Source: Arthrobacter sp. ZGTC412 (GTDB taxonomy: Bacteria; Actinomycetota; Actinomycetes; Actinomycetales; Micrococcaceae). From it: a stretch of DNA of 64,000 nucleotides. The stretch is from positions 31,426-95,425 of the forward strand of contig NZ_PJII01000017.1 in NCBI RefSeq assembly GCF_002929215.1, given 5' to 3'. The position numbers were made by a program, and so were the translations under genes. Below the pieces are notes generated by a model that did not search any database, was not told the origin of the DNA, and saw only the letters and a list, made by a program, of their open reading frames with translations. Below are positions 58,701-64,000 of this stretch, piece after piece. Each line of letters begins with the position of its first letter. Position 1 is the first letter of the stretch.

Positions 58701-58733
58701 GCCGTTTTCGAACGGGTTTTCTACGGCCACTAG
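55722..58733 (+). CDS. glnE: Glutamine synthetase adenylyltransferase/deadenylase
   Basis: A bifunctional regulator of glutamine synthetase, about 1003 residues. Two nucleotidyltransferase domains are visible: [23 protein letters not shown] near 215 and [23 protein letters not shown] near 720, each with the paired aspartates. Each is followed by a helical domain ([29 protein letters not shown] and [13 protein letters not shown]). It adds or removes AMP on the tyrosine of GlnA (Tyr 402 of the other GS here). Three consecutive GTG codons at 55716-55724; AGGAAG favours the last. Confidence 0.94.
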   Translation: [1003 protein letters not shown]

Positions 58734-58765
58734 CCCCGCAGTCAGGCAGTGTTTGCCGGTAGTGG

Positions 58766-58804
58766 CTGACACCTGTCGGGGCCTGGTGCTATTTTGAGCC
58801 AATG
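58766..58804 (+). promoter_or_regulatory. Leaderless promoter of the VOC gene
   Basis: CTGACA (58766-58771), 18-bp spacer, TATTTT (58790-58795), 6 nt, ATG (58802). This is the most complete of the leaderless promoters, with a recognisable -35. Confidence 0.65.
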
Positions 58805-59245
58805 GCTACCCAAATCTTTTTCAACCTGCCCGTCAAAGACCTGAAGCGCTCCGTGGATTTCTTCACGGCCCTGGACTTTTCCTTCAACCCGGACTATACG
58901 GATGAGAACGCCACGTGCATGATCATCAACGAGAACGCCTATGTCATGCTCCTGGTGGAGACCTTCTTCAAGACCTTCACCTCCAAGAACGTCGCAGACA
59001 CAAAGGACTACGCGGAAGCGATCATCGCCTACTCCGTGGACAGCCGGGAGGCAGTGGACGGAGCCGTCAGGACCGCGCTGGCCACCGGCGGGTCCACTTC
59101 GGAGGACCCCCAGGATTACGGCTTTATGTACAACCACAGCTTCCAGGACCCGGACGGCCACCTCTGGGAAGTGACGTGGATGGACCCCGCCGGTCCGCCG
59201 GCTGAATCCACGGCCGGTAGCGATTCCGCCAGCGTCCAGTCCTGA
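58802..59245 (+). CDS. VOC-superfamily (glyoxalase-like) protein
   Basis: A 147-residue protein of the vicinal-oxygen-chelate fold, close to the PhnB/YaeR-like lactoylglutathione-lyase-related group. It has FFNLPVKDLKRSVDFFTALDFSFNP at the start and FQDPDGHLWEVTWMDP at the end, the typical beta-alpha-beta-beta-beta repeats. Function is not predictable; metal residues include the Glu in WEVTW. A short Ser/Ala tail follows. The GNAT gene starts 5 bases after it. Confidence 0.85.
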   Translation: MATQIFFNLPVKDLKRSVDFFTALDFSFNPDYTDENATCMIINENAYVMLLVETFFKTFTSKNVADTKDYAEAIIAYSVDSREAVDGAVRTALATGGSTSEDPQDYGFMYNHSFQDPDGHLWEVTWMDPAGPPAESTAGSDSASVQS

Positions 59246-59250
59246 GCGGG

Positions 59251-59784
59251 GTGGACCCCAGCGTCTGGCTGATTTCGCTGAGGGACCTCGACGACGACGC
59301 ATGCGCCATGCAGCTCGGTGCAGTGGCGGAGCTCGAACTTGGGCCGGGCCAGGAGCAGTATGTTGGTGATCCTCTCAGGATGGCACTGGCAGGGCTGGCT
59401 GAGGATTCGCGCCGACCATACGTCATCGAGTCCCTGGGCCGGGCAGTAGGAGTGCTCACCCTGCAGGCCGGGGCGGCCCGGTTGGCGGGCTGGCCGGACG
59501 ACGATTCCGCTTGGCTGCTGCGGGGTTTCCTGATCGACCGGCGGCAACAGGGCAAAGGATTCGGTCCGCTGGGTGCTGCCGCCGCTGTGGCGGCCGCGGA
59601 AAAACTCAGCCTCCGGCACGGGACCGGGGAGACCGGCGTCGTCCTTTCCGTCAACGAAGCGAACCCGGCGGGATTGTCCGCCTACCGCCGCGCCGGCTTT
59701 GAGGACCGCGGGCAATATACCGGGAGCCCGGCAGGACCCCAACGGATCATGTTTCGGGGCTTTGGCCCGCCCGCAGCACCATAA
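59251..59784 (+). CDS. GNAT-family N-acetyltransferase
   Basis: A 177-residue acyltransferase fold. The acetyl-CoA loop is in LIDRRQQGKGFGPLGAAAAVAAA (Q/R-x-x-G-x-G/A pattern, near 93), with the late NPAGLSAYRRAGFEDRGQYTGSPAGPQRIMFRG element typical of spermidine/ribosomal-protein-type acetyltransferases. Substrate unknown. GTG start, likely co-transcribed with the VOC gene. Confidence 0.85.
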   Translation: MDPSVWLISLRDLDDDACAMQLGAVAELELGPGQEQYVGDPLRMALAGLAEDSRRPYVIESLGRAVGVLTLQAGAARLAGWPDDDSAWLLRGFLIDRRQQGKGFGPLGAAAAVAAAEKLSLRHGTGETGVVLSVNEANPAGLSAYRRAGFEDRGQYTGSPAGPQRIMFRGFGPPAAP

Positions 59785-59787
59785 CCC

Positions 59788-59821
59788 AGCAATCCGGCGT
59801 TGCGCTTGGCCCCGGATTGCT
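59788..59821 (+). terminator. Terminator of the VOC-GNAT operon
   Basis: AGCAATCCGG (59788-59797) and CCGGATTGCT (59812-59821): 10-bp stem with a 14-nt loop, right after the GNAT stop. Confidence 0.7.
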
Positions 59822-60161
59822 TGATTATGTGGATGGCGGTGTTCTTCAAACCTTGTTGGGGGGAAGGCTTCCAAGTCTTCGTCTCGGGGGACATTCGTCA
59901 GGGGATCCGGCTCCCGGTCTCAGCACGTCTGGAGCTGGATCCCCACCTTCGGCAGCCGGTGGTTGTGTCCGCCATGCGTAGGGACCCTCAAAAAGGTGAG
60001 TACCGCCTACTCGTGCCTGCAGCAGTCAGGGACGGTTAAATAAAAGGGCCGGCGGGTTGTGAGCTTGGTAGCCCCTCCAGCCTCCGCCGGCGCCATGATC
60101 GCCTCACGTGAATGACAAGCCGGCGGCGCGCCGCCCCGGCTCAGAAAGCGGCAGGTATGCC

Positions 60162-60308
60162 ATGCGAGTCACAGTACATACCGAGGACGGGCTGGATCTC
60201 ATGGACTGCCCCCACCAGTTTGTTGGCCGCTGTGAAAAATGCTCCGCGCCGGCGGCGCCGGTGGACTCTGCCGAAATGACGGCTGACAGGGTTCCGGGCC
60301 CTGGCTGA
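60162..60308 (+). CDS. Possible small protein with Cys pair
   Basis: A 48-codon frame, MRVTVHTEDGLDLMDCPHQF, then VGRCEKCSAPAAP. CPH followed by CEKC could bind zinc. A weak GGCAGG lies upstream. A longer frame begins at GTG 60108, but it crosses a strong palindrome. It could be noncoding. Confidence 0.3.
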   Translation: MRVTVHTEDGLDLMDCPHQFVGRCEKCSAPAAPVDSAEMTADRVPGPG

Positions 60309-60358
60309 TGTGCAACGGGCGGGTTCGCCGGCTGAGCGGCTCTAATCATCCGGGCACC

Positions 60359-60392
60359 AACAAGGCCGGCCCCCGAGGGGACCGGCCTTGTT
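60359..60392. terminator. Terminator downstream of glnA
   Basis: AACAAGGCCGG (60359-60369) pairs with CCGGCCTTGTT (60382-60392), with an inner CCCC/GGGG stem. It serves glnA on the minus strand and any + transcript. Confidence 0.8.
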
Positions 60393-60450
60393 GTGGTTCT
60401 TTTCCAGCGGGCTGTGTGCGGACTAATGCCGCGTCAGCCGCGTGGTCCGG

Positions 60451-61875
60451 CTAGACGCCGTAGTAGAGCTCGAACTCGTAGGGGTTCGGGCGCAGCGACA
60501 GCGGACGGATCTCGTTCTCGTACTTGTACTCGATCCAGGTGTCGATGAGGTCCTGGGTGAACACGCCGCCGGCCTGCAGGAACTCGTTGTCCGCAGCCAG
60601 GGCGTCCAGGGCCTCCTCGAGGGTGCCCGGAGCCTTCGGGATGTCCTTGGCTTCCTCGGCGGGGAGCTCGTAAAGGTCCTTGTCGATCGGTGCCGGCGGT
60701 TCGATGCGGTTGCGGATGCCGTCGATGCCGGCCATCAGCTGGGCAGCGAATGCCAGGTACGGGTTGGAGGAGGGGTCCGGCGCGCGGAACTCGATGCGCT
60801 TTGCCTTGGGATTGGTGCCCGTGATGGGGATACGGATACCGGCGGAGCGGTTGCCCTGCGAGTAAACCATGTTGACCGGAGCTTCGAAGCCCTTGACCAG
60901 GCGGCGGTACGAGTTCACCGTCGGGTTGGTGAATGCCAGGACGGCGTCGGCGTGCTTCAGCAGGCCGCCGATGTACCAGCGGGCGGTGTCGGACAGGCCG
61001 GCGTAGCCCTTCTCGTCGTAGAACAGCGGCTCGCCGTTGCTCCACAGCGACTGGTGGCAGTGCATGCCCGAGCCGTTGTCACCAAAGACCGGCTTCGGCA
61101 TAAAAGTCACTGACTTGCCCCAGGCGTCTGCCGTGTTCTTGATGACGTATTTGAACTTCTGCAGGTCATCGGCAGCGTGGGTCAGGGTGGTGAACTTGTA
61201 GTTGATTTCGGCCTGGCCGGCGGAGCCAACTTCGTGGTGGCTGCGCTCGACCTCGAGGCCGGCTTCGTCCAGGGCGACACACATGGCGTCGCGCAGGTCA
61301 GCCTGCTTGTCGGTGGGGGAGACCGGGAAGTAACCGCCCTTGACGGGGGTCTTGTAACCGAGGTTTCCGCCCTCTTCCTCGCGGCCGGTGTTCCAGTGTG
61401 CTTCCTCGGAATCGATCTTGTAGAAGCTGCCCTGCGGGGAGGACTGGTACTGGACGTTGTCGAACACGAAGAACTCGGCTTCGGGAGCGAAGAAAGCGGT
61501 GTCTGCGATGCCCGTGGAGGCGAGGTAGGCTTCTGCCTTCTCAGCCACGCCGCGGGGATCGCGGTGGTACGGATCGCCCGTGCGGGGGTTGACGATGGAG
61601 AAGTTCAGCGCGAGGGTCTTCTCCATGCGGAAGGTGTCCAGGAACGCGGTGGTGACGTCAGGAATCAGCTGCATGTCGGATTCTGCGATGCCCTGGAAGC
61701 CGCGGATGGAGGATCCGTCGAAAAGCTGGCCGTTGATGAAGAAGTCGGCGTCAACGCTCTTGGCCGGCACGTTAAAGTGCTGCTGGACACCCGGCAGATC
61801 GGTGAAGCGGATATCGACGAACTTAATATCTTCGTCCTTGATGAACTTGAGGACTTCGTCCGCAGTGGTGAACAT
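60451..61875 (-). CDS. glnA: Glutamine synthetase type I (GlnA1)
   Basis: The main ammonium-assimilating enzyme: glutamate, ammonia and ATP to glutamine. 474 residues, the usual dodecameric GS-Ibeta size. Motifs: [22 protein letters not shown] (near 53), EAEFFVFD (metal Glu near 134), [53 protein letters not shown] and [17 protein letters not shown]. The adenylylation site is Tyr 402 in KDLYELP, target of glnE. A GlnR-type operator lies 146 bp upstream. Confidence 0.97.
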   Translation of the reverse strand: MFTTADEVLKFIKDEDIKFVDIRFTDLPGVQQHFNVPAKSVDADFFINGQLFDGSSIRGFQGIAESDMQLIPDVTTAFLDTFRMEKTLALNFSIVNPRTGDPYHRDPRGVAEKAEAYLASTGIADTAFFAPEAEFFVFDNVQYQSSPQGSFYKIDSEEAHWNTGREEEGGNLGYKTPVKGGYFPVSPTDKQADLRDAMCVALDEAGLEVERSHHEVGSAGQAEINYKFTTLTHAADDLQKFKYVIKNTADAWGKSVTFMPKPVFGDNGSGMHCHQSLWSNGEPLFYDEKGYAGLSDTARWYIGGLLKHADAVLAFTNPTVNSYRRLVKGFEAPVNMVYSQGNRSAGIRIPITGTNPKAKRIEFRAPDPSSNPYLAFAAQLMAGIDGIRNRIEPPAPIDKDLYELPAEEAKDIPKAPGTLEEALDALAADNEFLQAGGVFTQDLIDTWIEYKYENEIRPLSLRPNPYEFELYYGV

Positions 61876-61939
61876 CTATGCTCCTAACGCATATGTAAAT
61901 ATCTGGCGTGAAAGCCATCTGATCCAGCGCAATCCGAAG

Positions 61940-61965
61940 GCAGGGAAAACGCAAGGTTTCCCTGC
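61940..61965 (-). promoter_or_regulatory. Hairpin in the glnA leader
   Basis: GCAGGGAAA (61940-61948) pairs with TTTCCCTGC (61957-61965), loop of 8 nt, 65-90 nt before the glnA start. It may shape the leader RNA; no riboswitch family is recognised. Confidence 0.4.
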
Positions 61966-62020
61966 TGTGAGCACCTGCCGGGGGATTTGCTTGAAACTGC
62001 TAACAGCCTATGGACGCGGC

Positions 62021-62058
62021 ATTTCCCGTCCGTGTCCACATTGTTTCGGGCAGGTTAC
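62021..62058 (-). promoter_or_regulatory. GlnR operator of glnA
   Basis: On the minus strand: GTAAC (62058-62054), 6 nt, GAAAC (62047-62043), 6 nt, GACAC (62036-62032), 6 nt, GAAAT (62025-62021). This is the four-element pattern gTnAc-n6-GaAAc-n6-gTnAc-n6-GaAAc established for actinobacterial GlnR; elements 1 and 2 are exact and 3 and 4 have one change each. Confidence 0.8.
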
Positions 62059-62139
62059 AGAATGCCCTGTTATGGCAAGGCTATCTGCCGTCCACACTGC
62101 GGTCTAACCGCTTCCACAGTGTGGGCGAACCGGACCCGG

Positions 62140-62154
62140 TAAACTTGGACGGTG
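62140..62154 (+). promoter_or_regulatory. Leaderless promoter of the RDD gene
   Basis: TAAACT (62140-62145), TGGACG, GTG start (62152); no ribosome binding site. Confidence 0.65.
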
Positions 62155-62589
62155 GTAGATCGCAAAGATATTGGCTCCTGGCTCACCGGCCCCGACACCT
62201 CTGGCATCTCGAAGTATCCCGGTGAGAGGCTGGGGTTGCCGGAGTCCGGAACCGGCTCCATTGCCCGGGCCGGACGCAGGATCATCGCGATCGTGATCGA
62301 CTGGGCCATCGCGTTGCTGATCAGCAACTTCGCGTTCGCGGGTGACGCCTGGGCTACCCTGGCGATCTTCGCCGTCGAACAGATCCTCCTGGTGGGCACG
62401 CTTGGCTACAGCATCGGGCATCGTGCCGCCGGTATTCACGTGGTGAAAGCCGGCGGGGGAGCGCCGGGGCCGCTCGCCGCGCTGGTGAGGTCGTTGCTGC
62501 TCTGCCTGGTAATTCCCGCCGTCATCTTCGATCCGGATCACCGCGGCCTGCACGACAAGGCCATGAACACGCTGCTCCTGCGCAGCTAG
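62152..62589 (+). CDS. RDD-family membrane protein
   Basis: A 145-residue protein. The soluble N-terminus (about 40 residues) has YPGERLGLPESGTGSIARAGRR. The RDD core has three hydrophobic stretches: RIIAIVIDWAIALLISNFAF, WATLAIFAVEQILLVGTLGYSIGHRAAG, and ALVRSLLLCLVIPAVIFDPDHRGLHDKAMNTLLL. Its function is uncertain; some RDD proteins act as ion exchangers. Placed divergently from glnA as in mycobacteria. Confidence 0.87.
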   Translation: MVDRKDIGSWLTGPDTSGISKYPGERLGLPESGTGSIARAGRRIIAIVIDWAIALLISNFAFAGDAWATLAIFAVEQILLVGTLGYSIGHRAAGIHVVKAGGGAPGPLAALVRSLLLCLVIPAVIFDPDHRGLHDKAMNTLLLRS

Positions 62590-62598
62590 TCCCGGCCC

Positions 62599-63024
62599 TC
62601 AGACGCGGCTGGTTTCCTTCGCCGCAGGGATTCTGGCTGCAGGGGCTCCAAGGTACCCGCGTTTGCCCGCCCAGCGCTCGAACCAGAGCGTGGCGAACGG
62701 GAAGACGGCGGAAAGGCCGGCGAAGAGGGCTACGACGAACGGCCAGCGCTGCAGCCGCCAGAGTGCAAGCGCAGCAATCCCGTAACCCACAAAGAGGGCA
62801 CCGTGGATGGGTCCTGCCACCTGGACGCCAAGCTCCGTGGTGCCCGCAATCCACTTGAAGTACATGCCCACCAGCAGTGCCGCCCAGCTGAACGCTTCTG
62901 CGATCGCGAGGATCCGGAAGGCGCGGAGGACGGCGTTCCTCACGGGAGATGTCACCGGGTCCTGTTGCAGCTTGTTCTGTTCCACTTTGTCCTGTCCTGT
63001 AGTCGGTGTTGTGGCATTGGCCAT
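62599..63024 (-). CDS. DUF3817 membrane protein
   Basis: A 141-residue integral membrane protein. Three hydrophobic segments: LRAFRILAIAEAFSWAALLVGMYFKW (about 33-58), VAGPIHGALFVGYGIAALALW (68-88) and FVVALFAGLSAVFPFATLWFERW (95-117), the DUF3817 pattern with GPIHG. ATG 63024 directly follows a terminator T-tract, leaving no room for a ribosome binding site. GTG at 62985 (residue 14, after GGACA) would be a shorter alternative. Converges on the RDD gene, 9 bp apart. Confidence 0.85.
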   Translation of the reverse strand: MANATTPTTGQDKVEQNKLQQDPVTSPVRNAVLRAFRILAIAEAFSWAALLVGMYFKWIAGTTELGVQVAGPIHGALFVGYGIAALALWRLQRWPFVVALFAGLSAVFPFATLWFERWAGKRGYLGAPAARIPAAKETSRV

Positions 63025-63030
63025 AAAAAA

Positions 63031-63064
63031 GCCCCGGTCCCGGCAGGAAGCCGGGTACCGGGGC
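63031..63064 (-). terminator. Intrinsic terminator of the DUF4191 gene
   Basis: GCCCCGGT and ACCGGGGC form the outer stem (63031-63038/63057-63064), with an inner CCGGC/GCCGG. On the minus strand it is followed by TTTTTT (63030-63025), and then at once by the ATG of DUF3817. Confidence 0.9.
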
Positions 63065-63071
63065 GTTTGCT

Positions 63072-63824
63072 CTAGCGTCCGCGGTTGGGACGGGCTTTGT
63101 AGGGGTCGATGCCCTTGGGGATGGGGAGCTTGTTGCCAAGTGAGGCGATCCGCTTGGATACGGCATTCACCTCGAGTTTGGTCAATTCCTTCTTCAGCTT
63201 GCCCATCTTTTTGGCCACCTGGCTGATGGGGACCTGGCCCTCGCCCCGGCCGCTTTCAATGACGTGAACGGTGACGTTGGGCAGGATGCGTGCCAGGCGC
63301 TTTCGCTCGGCGTCCAGCAGCGGCTTTACCCGGTGCGTGGGCCCTTCGCTGACCAGCACGACGCCGGGACGGCCAATGGCGCGGAACACAGCGTCCTGCG
63401 TGCGGGGATTGACGGCGACGGGCTGTTCCTCGGTGATCCAGCCCCGCCGCAGCGTTCCAAGGGCGGCGCCGGAGGCGCCGGGCTGGTTTTCGATCTGGGC
63501 GAAGGCCGCGCGTTCGGCGCGGCGGGAGAGAATCAGTGTGGCGCCCAAAAGACCCAGCGGGATGCCGATGATCAGGCCCGTAATCCAGTTTTCAAGCCAG
63601 AAGCCCACCAGGAAGCTGACAGCCACAACGCCAAGGAAAACCAGCAGCATAAGCCACGGAACCATGGGGTCGTGGCGGCGGGTCATGTTGAAGACCTCAC
63701 CGATCTGCTTAAGCCGGCTGGGCTTCTTGGCCTTTGCTTCTTTCGGCTTGCGGGAGAAGAGGCCACGCTTCACTGCGCTTGAGCCCGCCGGAGTGGGGTT
63801 GCTGGAATCAGGGGATTTCGCCAT
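63072..63824 (-). CDS. DUF4191 membrane protein (Rv2219 type)
   Basis: A 250-residue protein with a basic N-terminus (KRGLFSRKPKEAKAKKPSRLKQIGEVFNMTRR). Two close TM segments follow at about 55-75 (PWLMLLVFLGVVAVSFLVGFWL) and 78-98 (WITGLIIGIPLGLLGATLIL), then a soluble C-terminal domain (FRAIGRPGVVLVSEGPTHRVKPLLDAERKR, TVHVIESGRGEGQVPIS). Conserved next to lipA and glnA in actinobacteria; role unknown. TAGAAT 9 nt before the ATG suggests a very short leader. Confidence 0.88.
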   Translation of the reverse strand: MAKSPDSSNPTPAGSSAVKRGLFSRKPKEAKAKKPSRLKQIGEVFNMTRRHDPMVPWLMLLVFLGVVAVSFLVGFWLENWITGLIIGIPLGLLGATLILSRRAERAAFAQIENQPGASGAALGTLRRGWITEEQPVAVNPRTQDAVFRAIGRPGVVLVSEGPTHRVKPLLDAERKRLARILPNVTVHVIESGRGEGQVPISQVAKKMGKLKKELTKLEVNAVSKRIASLGNKLPIPKGIDPYKARPNRGR

Positions 63825-63851
63825 AGTGCCTCAATTCTACGTGACCAAAGG

Positions 63852-63891
63852 CGAAGGGCCGGCACCGGAGTTCTCCGGTGCCGGCCCTTCG
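63852..63891. terminator. Terminator downstream of lipA
   Basis: A perfect 17-bp stem (63852-63868 with 63875-63891), loop AGTTCT. It lies between the lipA end and the DUF4191 promoter on the minus strand. Confidence 0.8.
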
Positions 63892-63910
63892 GGGATGCAG
63901 CGTTTTTGGG

Positions 63911-64000
63911 TCAGGAGTGCGCCGCGAGGAGGGAGCTGGCTTCCTGGCGGGTGGTGCCGGAGGACTCGATGTGCGCGAGTTCAGCGGGGATTTCCCAGCC
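63911..64000 (-). CDS. lipA: Lipoyl synthase, C-terminal end (gene continues beyond window)
   Basis: The last 29 codons plus TGA of a minus-strand gene: GWEIPAELAHIESSGTTRQ and EASSLLAAHS. The ELAHI.SSG.TRQEASSLL ending is the usual tail of actinobacterial LipA, and lipA follows the DUF4191 gene in this neighbourhood. The radical-SAM core lies outside the window, so this rests on the tail and context. Confidence 0.72.
   Translation of the reverse strand, partial: GWEIPAELAHIESSGTTRQEASSLLAAHS

Larger units (their letters stand above)
59785..60450. other. 666-bp region between the GNAT gene and glnA
   Basis: It contains two terminators (59788-59821, 60359-60392) and a hairpin of GCCGGCGG (60048-60055) with CCGCCGGC (60084-60091). 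A perfect 14-bp palindrome GGCGGCGCGCCGCC lies at 60122-60135, and one weak small gene at 60162-60308. A 71-codon open frame at 59827-60039 has no recognisable product. I see no tRNA or known RNA. Confidence 0.5.

Noticed and set aside
59800-60039. 79-codon open frame after the GNAT gene
   Set aside because: Starts inside the terminator hairpin, no ribosome binding site, no recognisable domain; kept only as a note in the intergenic entry.

Overview
The window is a gene-dense, high-GC (roughly 65% by eye) chromosome segment of an actinobacterium. Gene order, protein sequences, many GTG starts and putative leaderless transcripts point to the Micrococcaceae, most likely Arthrobacter or Pseudarthrobacter; this is inference from remembered family sequences, not a search. 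A MurE signature suggesting L-lysine-type peptidoglycan fits that genus. Almost everything is core chromosome. I see no insertion sequence, prophage, CRISPR array, rRNA or tRNA, and no convincing undescribed multi-gene system. The most interesting material is regulatory DNA.

Layout. 1-1600: end of the MerR-type regulator FtsR, a bifunctional-nuclease-family protein and a second MerR regulator. 1670-6190: an orphan ParA-type ATPase and pyruvate carboxylase. 6270-14000: a lipid and precursor block (long-chain acyl-CoA ligase, ROK glucokinase, two tandem esterases with a small membrane protein, PlsC acyltransferase, class II DAHP synthase). 14050-19870: PASTA-containing Ser/Thr kinase (PknL type), a LysM/transglycosylase secreted protein, an Rv2175c-like DNA-binding protein, polyprenyl diphosphate synthase and a lipoprotein. 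19940-21810: DNA polymerase IV and a DUF3040 membrane protein.

22090-43290 is the division and cell wall (dcw) cluster and its extension: mraZ-rsmH-ftsL-ftsI-murE-murF-mraY-murD-ftsW-murG-murC-ftsQ-ftsZ-pgeF-yggS-sepF-yggT-divIVA, then lspA and rluD. Most neighbours overlap by 4 or 8 bases. ftsA, murB and ddl are absent, as is usual in actinobacteria. The cluster has a MraZ operator at its head and a large palindrome in front of ftsZ, which resembles a site near the ftsR locus at the window start.

43320-54110: dnaE, a flavin reductase, an unknown membrane protein, hisD, nrdR, an SDR, polyphosphate glucokinase, methionine aminopeptidase, a 54-residue SPOR-like protein and panB. 54370-61880 is a nitrogen-assimilation block: glnA2-glnE in one direction and adenylylatable glnA on the other strand. 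glnA has a well-formed four-element GlnR operator. 62150-64000: RDD, DUF3817 and DUF4191 membrane proteins and the 3' end of lipA, the order seen around Mycobacterium Rv2218-Rv2222c.

A recurring theme is a -10 hexamer (TANNNT) exactly 6 nt before a start codon. I count eight such genes (aroG, pknL, dnaE, hisD, map, panB, the VOC gene and the RDD gene) and three more with 7-8 nt. These imply leaderless mRNAs, and they decide several start codons.
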